Shown here: positions 25,706-32,761 of the stretch, piece after piece
Numbering within the stretch: the stretch's first letter is position 1
Layout of the letters: each line of letters starts with the position of its first letter
DNA from: Subsaximicrobium wynnwilliamsii
GTDB taxonomy: Bacteria; Bacteroidota; Bacteroidia; Flavobacteriales; Flavobacteriaceae
Assembly (NCBI RefSeq): GCF_007997225.1
Contig: NZ_VORM01000004.1
Location: 186,001-250,000 of the forward strand
DNA length: 64,000 nucleotides
Reading direction: 5' to 3'
Position numbers and translations under genes: made by a program
Notes under the pieces: model-generated
Told to the model about the DNA's origin: nothing
Databases searched by the model: none
What the model saw: the letters and a program-made list of their open reading frames with translations, nothing else

Positions 25706-26050
25706 TTACTTGTCGTCTTTGCTTCCAAGTAATAAAATTTCATCTGCCACCACTTCGGTAACATAGCGTTGTTCGTTATCATCATTTGTATAACTTCGGG
25801 TTTTAAGTTTTCCCGATATTCCAACTTCTTTGCCTTTAACGACATACTTTTCTACAATTTCGGCAGTCTTTCCCCAAGCTACTACGGTATGCCAATTAGT
25901 ATCTGTTTGCTTGTTGCCTTCTTTGTCCTTATAATACTCATTTGTTGCTAAAGAAAATCGGGCGACTTTCTTTCCGCTTTCAAGGTTCGTAATGGTTGGC
26001 TCTTGTCCAACGTTTCCAATTAACTGTACGTGATTTTTTATAGTACTCAT
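25706..26050 (-). CDS. ssb: Single-stranded DNA-binding protein
   Basis: 114 residues, OB-fold SSB core: HVQLIGNVGQEPTITNLESGKKVARFSLATNEYYKDKEGN, TNWHTVVAWGKTAEIVEKYVVKGKEVGISGKLKTRSY. It is shorter than the chromosomal SSB and lacks the acidic DIPF-type C-terminal tip that recruits replication proteins (it ends GSKDDK). This is usual for element-borne SSBs that protect transferred single-strand DNA. A strong terminator follows. Confidence 0.92.
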   Translation of the reverse strand: MSTIKNHVQLIGNVGQEPTITNLESGKKVARFSLATNEYYKDKEGNKQTDTNWHTVVAWGKTAEIVEKYVVKGKEVGISGKLKTRSYTNDDNEQRYVTEVVADEILLLGSKDDK

Positions 26051-26566
26051 AATAAAAAGATTTGTGTCTGCTTTGTTACAGACTGGTTTATATTTCCCCT
26101 TTTTGATTTAAACTGAATTGAATTTTAAGGGGTGTTTGTTCTTTTCTTCTGTGCACCGCACAATGGATAGAGTGGGTTTTGTCCAGACTTTTAGGGAACA
26201 AATCAGGTGTGTTTGCGACGTAGTAAATCCGCCTTTTTCGGCGGATTTCAAGGAAGTAGAAACCTTATTTTTCACTAAAACTTGTATAGTCTTGACAAGT
26301 TCCATAAGGGCATTAGCAATTCTTTTAAACGCAGTTGCGTTTGAGCGTACCGACAGTTAAGCGAAATAAGCAGCTGGGTTTAAATTAGAAGTGGTTATGT
26401 CGTGCCTGTTTTTCGCTGTACCGAAAAACAACAAAGGCTTTATCCATTATAAACCCCTTAAAATGTGCAAGGCAGCGGTTCGTTTTTTAGGCATTTTCGA
26501 GTAAGGGCTCAAGAAGACCGCGCCGAAAATTCCGTTAAGAAAATCGAGGCGATGCCTTTCCGATGA
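26051..26566. other. Non-coding region with two strong hairpins
   Basis: No convincing gene. A 9-bp hairpin AAATCCGCC/GGCGGATTT (26225-26248) and another TGTTTTTCG/CGAAAAACA (26407-26430) are visible. A 65-codon minus frame (26305-26108) crosses the first hairpin but has low-complexity composition and no start signal, so I do not call it. The region ends where repeat copy A begins. Confidence 0.5.
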
Positions 26567-26771
26567 AAAAGCGGACTTAATTCACGATTTTGGCTCGGGA
26601 ATGAAGTGTTCCTTCCCAGCGCAGCGGGAAGGTTTAACGAAATGGAAAGCTGAAATTGGGGATTGTGTCCAAGATGTTTGTAGTGAAGCTCTTTTCACGG
26701 AATGTAGTGGTTTCTGCTTTTTCAGCAGAAAGCGTGAAATGTAGGGGAATGTGCTGACCGTATTATGAAAG
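26567..26771. repeat. Structured repeat family, copy A
   Basis: About 205 bp, begins AAAAGCGGACTT. Conserved blocks shared with the other copies: GCGGACTTRATTCACGATTT, GGGAATGAAG, hairpin 1 (CCTTCCC 26611-26617 with GGGAAGG 26626-26632), AACGRAATGGAAAG, GGGGATTGTGTCCAAGA, GTGAAGCTCTTTTCAC, hairpin 2 (TTTCTGCT/AGCAGAAA, 26711-26731) and GTAGGGGAATRTGCT. No open frame. It forms a tandem pair with copy B. Confidence 0.85.
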
Positions 26772-26795
26772 TGTATTATTCTATTCCGTAGTATT

Positions 26796-26985
26796 TAAAG
26801 CGGACTTGATTTGAAAGATGTAGATTGGGAATGAAGCGATTCTGCCATTTTTCTGGCAGGTTCAGCGCAATGGAAATCGTAGTCTTTTAAATTGTGTCCA
26901 AGACCTCATATAATGAAGCGCTTTTCCCGAAATGAAGCTTTTTCTGCGGAATGCAGGGGAATGGGCTGAATGGGTTATGGAAAGG
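26796..26985. repeat. Structured repeat family, copy B
   Basis: About 190 bp, 40 bases after the stop of the esterase gene at 27026. It keeps the frame of conserved blocks (AAAGCGGACTTGATT, GGGAATGAAG, CAATGGAAA, ATTGTGTCCAAGA, GCAGGGGAATGGGCTGA). Its hairpin 1 has entirely different arms, CTGCCA/TGGCAG (26842-26847 with 26854-26859), at the same place: compensatory change that supports a conserved structure. Hairpin 2 is reduced. Confidence 0.82.
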
Positions 26986-27025
26986 ATAATGTAATTATTT
27001 ATATCACTTGTTAGAGACAATTTTT

Positions 27026-28249
27026 TTACTCGTCTATTTCTTTTAGTTTAGTTTGAGCCTCTTGATTATCATCCATTTCTACAGCTTTTTTATAGTGTTT
27101 AATTGCTTCTGATTTGTTTTTTTGAGATAAATAATAATTTCCTAAAGCAACAAAACTTTTTGATTGATTAGGGTAGAATTCGGCATTCAATTCTAAATAC
27201 GCTAATGCTTTTTTAGGAAGATTATGTCCGTCCAGCATAAAGAACCCAACTTGATTTAGTAATTCCCAATCAGGTTTTACTTCACGTTTCATACGAATGC
27301 TTAGTTTTTTATAATGCGTTTGAAATGGTTCTGTCAATTGCTTACTAGTAAATTCTTTTGGTGTATTAAAACGCCACATTTCCGGGAATGGAAACCAAGA
27401 AAAAATAGACCTTAATCCATTATATTGGGCTGGTATAACAACGCTTCCGTGGTCTTCGTTATTAAAGTATTCCCATTTAAAATTAAGCTCTTTATTATTT
27501 TTCACTAATAGGTCGTGAAACTTTAAATTAGCTCTAATCTGTTCGGTTGGTTCAGTTTTGTCTTTTCTAACTTTTACTGTATCCATTGCCTTACCAATAC
27601 TATTAGCTACTGCTACATATAATGATTTTTCTTTTCGGTTTCCTTTATTTAGTAGTTCTTGAGTTTCTTTAACTAAATTTTCTTTGTCCCACCAAAGGCT
27701 TGGGTCTATTGCCAAATAATTATCAAAAGAATTTTCGTGATGTAAGAATGAATAAAGTACAAATAAACCACCTGTTGAATGGCCGATAATGGTACTGTTA
27801 TTTTCGGTTGGATACTTGTTATTTATAAATGGTTTTAACTCTTCATCTATAAACTTTATAAAATTACTGGCACCTCCAGAAGTTTCGGATTCGTGTCCGC
27901 GCTGAAAAGGAACATTAGTATGTGTAAAATCTCTTGTTCTATCTGTATTTATAATGCCAACTACAATAGAATTAGGTATTTGCCAAGGTAATAGTTGTTT
28001 TAACATTCCAGTAATAACATAGAAATTTTGAGATGCATCCAATACGTAAATAACAGGATATTGTTTAGTGTTGTCAAAGTCTTCAGGTATATGTACCCAA
28101 ATTTCTCTTTGTTCTTGTAGTATTTTTGAATATAAACTATCAACTTTTCCGATTACTATTTGCTTTTCATCATTTTGATTGAATTGTGCTATCCCTTTGA
28201 AACATAGGAAAACCGTGATGATAGTAATTACAATTTTAGACTTTCTCAT
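27026..28249 (-). CDS. Putative esterase (alpha/beta hydrolase) with TPR tail
   Basis: 407 residues with a signal peptide (MRKSKIVITIITVFLCFKGIAQ). Esterase-D/enterochelin-esterase-like domain: REIWVHIPEDF, YPVIYVLDA, the nucleophile elbow GHSTGG (Ser158) and the catalytic His in NEDHGSVV (about residue 263). The last ~70 residues form tetratricopeptide repeats (ALGNYYLSQKNKSEAIKHYKKAVEMDDNQ). It probably hydrolyses an ester outside the cytoplasm; substrate unknown. A paralog lies at 38870. It stands alone, with repeats 3' (copy B) and 5' (copy C). Confidence 0.83.
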   Translation of the reverse strand: MRKSKIVITIITVFLCFKGIAQFNQNDEKQIVIGKVDSLYSKILQEQREIWVHIPEDFDNTKQYPVIYVLDASQNFYVITGMLKQLLPWQIPNSIVVGIINTDRTRDFTHTNVPFQRGHESETSGGASNFIKFIDEELKPFINNKYPTENNSTIIGHSTGGLFVLYSFLHHENSFDNYLAIDPSLWWDKENLVKETQELLNKGNRKEKSLYVAVANSIGKAMDTVKVRKDKTEPTEQIRANLKFHDLLVKNNKELNFKWEYFNNEDHGSVVIPAQYNGLRSIFSWFPFPEMWRFNTPKEFTSKQLTEPFQTHYKKLSIRMKREVKPDWELLNQVGFFMLDGHNLPKKALAYLELNAEFYPNQSKSFVALGNYYLSQKNKSEAIKHYKKAVEMDDNQEAQTKLKEIDE

Positions 28250-28453
28250 TTCTTTGGTAAGGTTTTAGTTTTAGTATATTCATTTTGGTTAAACCACAAC
28301 ATTAAAAATTACTCCTGACTTTTCTGTTTTGAACTTGGGTGGTTTTTTTTAAATTGTCTCTAACTTGTTATATACACTATAAATATAATGTTATCCCTCT
28401 AAAAAAATAAGGATAAGGCAACTTTTAGCAAAATTCATTTCTTAAAATTAGTG

Positions 28454-28591
28454 AGAAGACTTAATTTACAATTTTTGCTCGGGAATGAAGTGTTCCTTCC
28501 CAGAGTATCGGGAAGGGTTAACGGAATGGAAAGTCAAACTTGGGGATTGTGTCCAAGAAGTTTTGTAGCGAAGCTCTTTTCTTAAAATATA
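28454..28591. repeat. Structured repeat family, copy C (3' part missing)
   Basis: About 138 bp. Shares GACTTAATT, GCTCGGGAATGAAGTGTTCC, hairpin 1 (CCTTCCC 28495-28501 with GGGAAGG 28510-28516, eight-base loop differing from copy A), GGGTTAACGGAATGGAAAG, TTGGGGATTGTGTCCAAGA and GCGAAGCTCTTTTC. It stops before the position of hairpin 2, where a 14-bp inverted-repeat element follows at 28616. Confidence 0.83.
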
Positions 28592-28615
28592 GATTTTTTA
28601 CAAATGGGTGGTTCC

Positions 28616-28689
28616 GTTTTTAAGATAATATTCTCGTTCTAACATCAGAACATATTCTTAAGATTATTTTCTAAAATTATCTTAAAAAC
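28616..28689. repeat. 74-bp element with perfect 14-bp terminal inverted repeats
   Basis: GTTTTTAAGATAAT (28616-28629) and its exact complement ATTATCTTAAAAAC (28676-28689) bracket 46 AT-rich bases. It lies between repeat copy C and the 3' end of the 28702 gene. It may be a miniature insertion that truncated copy C or a large terminator for the 28702 gene. Confidence 0.6.
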
Positions 28690-28701
28690 AGCCTATTTGT
28701 T

Positions 28702-29310
28702 TTACCCCTTGCTTTTAAATAGCTTATCCAAACCAAAACTATAAGACATTCTTAAGAATATTATTTCTAAAGTTTCCGAATTTGATTTAATCAGTGTAGA
28801 GTTTCTAAACCCTTCATAATTATCCGTTGTTCCAAAATACTGATATCGTAACGAAATTGTAAACCTATTAATTTTACTTCCAACTCCTAAGCCAGCTGTA
28901 ATATTATCTTGAGATATACTGTTTCTATCCACAGTGTTTACAAAAGAATACAATGATGCATATCCAAATCTCGGTTCAATAAAGAAATGTTTCTTAATTT
29001 TTAGTCTGAATAATATTGCAATTGCTCCAAATTTTGAGTCTGAAGAAGAAAGCGTTTCTATATTATCCTCTTCTATAGCCCTAGTGCCAGGAATAAAATT
29101 CCCTCCATTAGAAAAGTCTAATCCTATCTGTCCAAATTTATAAGTCTTTAAAATATTAAAATGGATTTCACCTTTCCCTAAATTGTGACCCTTGCCATTA
29201 ACTTTACCAATTGCTAATCCAATTTCCATTTGAATATCTTGCCCATAATTTTGATGAACCATAAAAATCAAGAAATATATACTAAAAAACCAGAGATGTA
29301 TTTGTTTCAT
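28702..29310 (-). CDS. Outer-membrane beta-barrel-like protein
   Basis: 202 residues with a signal peptide (MKQIHLWFFSIYFLIFMVHQNYGQ). The remainder alternates polar and aromatic/hydrophobic residues in short strands ending in turns (FNILKTYKFGQIGLDFSNGG; FFIEPRFGYASLYSF; FTISLRYQYFGT; IIFLRMSYSFGL), the pattern of a small eight-strand barrel. Not assigned to a named family. It is a single gene followed by repeat copy C, so it behaves as a cassette of the cargo region. Confidence 0.65.
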   Translation of the reverse strand: MKQIHLWFFSIYFLIFMVHQNYGQDIQMEIGLAIGKVNGKGHNLGKGEIHFNILKTYKFGQIGLDFSNGGNFIPGTRAIEEDNIETLSSSDSKFGAIAILFRLKIKKHFFIEPRFGYASLYSFVNTVDRNSISQDNITAGLGVGSKINRFTISLRYQYFGTTDNYEGFRNSTLIKSNSETLEIIFLRMSYSFGLDKLFKSKG

Positions 29311-29427
29311 TTAAGCCGATTTTATGATTATTTGAACCGTGTAAAAAATTGTAATTTGTATTGTGATATCTAAAAACTGTTTGAATTCATTATTTTTAGG
29401 ACTTGAAACTAATGATTATTTTTAGCT

Positions 29428-29830
29428 TTAATACATTAAGAAAATCATTGGATTTTGAATATTATTGTATTTTATAAACTCACATATTCTTCTAAGAGTT
29501 TTTGGTAATTTTTCTTTTAAAAATTTTATTTGTTGCTCAATTCCAATTGGTGTGTCGTGATTATGCGTTGTAACGATAATTAGTTCCTTATCTGGAATCA
29601 AAATTATGACCTGTCCTCCATAACCCATTCCATAATTAATTTTATTTCCTTTATAGTCAGCCGAATACCAACAAAAACCGTGTTTTGAATTTCTTAATCC
29701 CTATTTTGTTTCATATTTTTCATTCCCATCAAATAGTTTTCAACCCATTGGAAATAACTCCAAAAAATAGAATTATCAATAAAAATGTCAGCTTGTTCTT
29801 TGTTGTAATTCAGTTGTTTGTATGGTAGTT
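29428..29830 (-). pseudogene. Remnant of a beta-lactamase-fold serine hydrolase gene
   Basis: Minus-strand reading gives fragments of the C-terminal half of a class-C-like serine hydrolase: first FIDNSIFWSYFQWVENYLMG, ended by a stop, then LRNSKHGFCWYSADYKGNKINYGMGYGGQVIILIPDKELIIVTTHNHDTP in another frame. YGMGYGGQ...IPDKELIIVTT is the usual last strand-turn region of such enzymes. The catalytic SxxK part is absent, so this is a dead fragment. An intact relative is at 37285. Confidence 0.65.
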
Positions 29831-29855
29831 AAATGTATATTTTATAAATATTAAA

Positions 29856-30578
29856 TTATCTATTGTCAATCAAAGGTTTTCTTCTTATGTTCAACTTATT
29901 AGTTCCCATAATTAGAAGCCACAAACAAATTCCGATTTCTCCAATTGGTGCTGGAAACCCAACGATATCAGAGACAATTGTTTTGTTGAAGTCTGGATAT
30001 AAGAAACCACCAAAGAATGTAATCAAGTAACCAAAGCAACCTGCCATTAAGAATATGCCTAAAATTTTTGGAAGAAAGCCAGATTTATAGACCAAATAGC
30101 CAAAGGGTAAGAGCCAAAGTCCCCAAAATACTTGTGATAATTGAACTCCATTATTATAATTTTCAAGATATAGTATTACTTGGGTTTGCAATTCTGTTTG
30201 TCCAAGTTTTTCTGCGTATTCTGATTTATTGATTAAGGTTAATACAGAAAATTTATTTAAGATGTTTATAAACGAAATTGGTATACTTATTAATGCAAAC
30301 AGTACCATAAATTTTGCGGAAACTTTATTTACACTTTTTAGAAGGCTATAAAGCGCCAATGGTAATAACATAAAAATAAGAGAAGAGCAAATTGCGGTAA
30401 CAATGCCAAGTCTAAATAAGAGTTCTGAACTTTGAATATTTTCCAAAGTCTTTGCTGCATTATTTAAATCAATTAACTCCAATGGTATATAGACAAGGTA
30501 AATAAATCCAGAGATTACGAGTAATAAATACAATATTCCAGCAAGTCTTGCTTTTTTATTTCTTGATATTTCTTCCAT
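29856..30578 (-). CDS. DUF4386 family membrane protein
   Basis: 240 residues, six or more hydrophobic helices. ARLAGILYLLLVISGFIYLVYIP at the N-terminus and FWGLWLLPFGYLVYKSGFLPKILGIFLMAGCFGYL in the second half are typical of DUF4386. Function unknown. Its ATG overlaps the ancestral stop of the DUF6326 gene (TAATG at 30576-30580), so both were translated as a pair. They may be under the Crp/Fnr regulator at 32041, two genes upstream. Confidence 0.8.
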   Translation of the reverse strand: MEEISRNKKARLAGILYLLLVISGFIYLVYIPLELIDLNNAAKTLENIQSSELLFRLGIVTAICSSLIFMLLPLALYSLLKSVNKVSAKFMVLFALISIPISFINILNKFSVLTLINKSEYAEKLGQTELQTQVILYLENYNNGVQLSQVFWGLWLLPFGYLVYKSGFLPKILGIFLMAGCFGYLITFFGGFLYPDFNKTIVSDIVGFPAPIGEIGICLWLLIMGTNKLNIRRKPLIDNR

Positions 30579-30990
30579 TATTGAATAGTTTTTTCTTTAG
30601 GCCATTTCCAAGCATACCAAACAATTAATGCGGTAATAATGCTTTCTAAAAACGCTAAAATACATAAAATAGATACCATTCATCAGTTGATATTATTCCT
30701 ATTGCGACCATCATTATAGTAAATACTATTCCAAATAAGATATTGAGAATCCGGTTTATTTTCGGTTTCAGGATAATTGAAGCTGCAACCATAACCGATG
30801 GAATCGCCAAAATTATTGATGCTATTAATAAGGTGGTGGGACTGTCCATTATATTATCGCCAGTAACTAAGCTGTTTACTTTATTTGGTGTGTAGAGCTC
30901 AAAATAGTCGCCATATAAGTAGCAGAACGTTACGGAAGCCCACAACGCAGCAAGCTTGATTTTAATGTTTATTTTTGGGTTTTCTAACAT
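30578..30990 (-). pseudogene. DUF6326 membrane protein gene with frameshift
   Basis: The frame from ATG 30990 stops at 30655 (111 residues, ending EWYLFYVF*). Typical C-terminal family sequence (LAFLESIITALIVWYAWKWPKEKTIQ*) continues in another frame and ends at 30578 with a TAATG overlap onto the DUF4386 gene. Adding one base in the T-rich stretch at about 30655-30665 restores a 137-residue protein with four membrane helices. Either a recent loss or a sequence error; the short product would lack its last helix. Confidence 0.72.
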
Positions 30991-31151
30991 CCTTTGGTTG
31001 GTTATTAAATTGAACTTGGTCTATTAATTATATAGACGTGGTTTTTTCACTAATGGTTGCCTGGCCTTTGAAAATTATACTTACTTCTTCTTAATGATTC
31101 TGCATATCATATCAAAATCCCTCTTCAAAATACAGAAGTATAATCAAAAAA

Positions 31152-31955
31152 CTATTTAATATTTGGAAGCCATAAGCCCATTGTTGCTGCAAATGAACCT
31201 ATTGACACACCTACAGTAATAATTAATAGCAATACTGCGCCAACTACTTTATTTATATTTGATTTTTTAACTGTTCTAAAATAATATTCTGCCAATAGAA
31301 TTGGACATAAATAGCTTAGCATATATAGGAATACTAATGCAGGCCCTTGAAATGCAATCGGGTCAAAACCTACAGGTCCTTTAAAAATGGTAAGCCACAG
31401 CATCAAAAAAACTCTAAAAAACCAAACACCACTCATTACCAAAAACAAGCGAATTGCCCACTTTTGATGTTCTGAAAATTGTTTGTTCAAGGCTTTTTTC
31501 AAAGCATAAAATGCACATATAAATATGAGCGTTCCATTAAAACTTATAAATATGGAACCTACCAAACCGCCTACACTACCTTTTACCCAAACTAAATAGA
31601 AACCTGCAAGACTTATCAAAAAGGCACACGTAATATAAATTCTACCACTAATTCGATGAAGTTTTCTAAACCTATTTCGAAGCCCTTTAATCAATTGTAG
31701 CGGGCCACCAATTGTAATTACCGCTGCCAATGCCATATGCATTCCAAAAAAGATATTGCCTGTTATGTCATTCTTATCATAACCGTGTGGTGCAGCTGTA
31801 TTCCACCGTTCAAAATCCCCTGCTAAACCACTTATTCCATACAAACCCAAAATATAGAGGGCAAAAATAAATTGTCCTAGAAATATAACAACAAATAATA
31901 GTGTTGTTGATATTCCCAAAACCCGTTCTGGAATTGATGATTGGCTCAATCGCAT
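31152..31955 (-). CDS. DUF2306 family membrane protein
   Basis: 267 residues with seven or eight hydrophobic helices. Family signs are LHRISGRIYITCAFLISLAGFYLV, KALNKQFSEHQKWAIRLFLVMSGVWFFRVFLMLW, with conserved His/Arg in the membrane recalling cytochrome-b561-like proteins. Function is not established. It lies 85 bp downstream of the Crp/Fnr gene at 32041 on the same strand, and is probably regulated by it. Confidence 0.82.
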   Translation of the reverse strand: MRLSQSSIPERVLGISTTLLFVVIFLGQFIFALYILGLYGISGLAGDFERWNTAAPHGYDKNDITGNIFFGMHMALAAVITIGGPLQLIKGLRNRFRKLHRISGRIYITCAFLISLAGFYLVWVKGSVGGLVGSIFISFNGTLIFICAFYALKKALNKQFSEHQKWAIRLFLVMSGVWFFRVFLMLWLTIFKGPVGFDPIAFQGPALVFLYMLSYLCPILLAEYYFRTVKKSNINKVVGAVLLLIITVGVSIGSFAATMGLWLPNIK

Positions 31956-32040
31956 TTCTTATAGTTTTGTTAAAAACAAAACTATGGATGATTGAAACAA
32001 AATGAACTTCACAAATGTGAATTAATTGGGGAATTAAAGA

Positions 32041-32640
32041 TTATCCTATCTGTGCTCTTATTCTACTCAAACTACCAGGGTTCATACCAAGATAGGATGC
32101 GATATATTTTAAAGGCACATTTTTAAGTATAGACGGACTGTTTCTCATAAACTTAAGATAACGCTCTTCCGCTGTCAATGTAGTTAAATCAATAGTTCGT
32201 TGTTTATTTTTTTCCAAATGATATTGTAGTATTTTCATACTGTAATCCAGTTGAGTAATACCTAATTTAGCAGTAATGTCAACATCATCACGTTTAATTC
32301 TTAACAATTCGCAGTCGGTAATACAATGAAGGTTTTCGTTGGAAATGGACTTGTGTACAAAATGGTTGTATGATGTAAAGAAACGTGGGCCGTCATTTAT
32401 ATTGGTTGTTATTTCTTCATCATTTTGGTCGTGATGGAAAATCCGCATATAGCCTTTAACTATAAAATTGTGATATCCGTGAACAGTTCCTTCCTTTTCT
32501 AATAAGGTATCCTTTTTTACGACTATTGGTTTGAAATATTCTCGACAAATATGCTGGTCAATTTTCGGTATGTCCACAAGTAAGCGAACGTAAGTAAATA
32601 AGACATCAAAATAGTGCTCGGTTGTTTGTGAATCAATCAT
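32041..32640 (-). CDS. Crp/Fnr-family transcriptional regulator
   Basis: 199 residues: a cyclic-nucleotide-binding-like jelly roll (VVKKDTLLEKEGTVHGYHNFIVKGYMRIFHHDQNDEEITTNI) and a C-terminal helix-turn-helix (NVPLKYIASYLGMNPGSLSRIRAQIG). No Fnr-type cysteine cluster is seen, and the usual cAMP-binding Arg-Ser pair is missing, as in most Bacteroidetes members of this kind. It heads the set 32640 to 29856 with DUF2306, DUF6326 and DUF4386 membrane protein genes and may control them. Confidence 0.87.
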   Translation of the reverse strand: MIDSQTTEHYFDVLFTYVRLLVDIPKIDQHICREYFKPIVVKKDTLLEKEGTVHGYHNFIVKGYMRIFHHDQNDEEITTNINDGPRFFTSYNHFVHKSISNENLHCITDCELLRIKRDDVDITAKLGITQLDYSMKILQYHLEKNKQRTIDLTTLTAEERYLKFMRNSPSILKNVPLKYIASYLGMNPGSLSRIRAQIG

Positions 32641-32761
32641 TTTATTAGTTAATTTCTTGTGACAAATTTAACTTTTTTTATTTTATTGTTATTTTGTGAT
32701 TGCAAATGTTGTTTTTTATCCGATAGCAAAGCTTTGGAACATTAACTTTAAATTCAATCGC

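Noticed and set aside
26108-26305. 65-codon minus-strand frame before ssb
   Set aside because: It runs through a 9-bp hairpin, has no start signal and no domain character; likely a chance frame.
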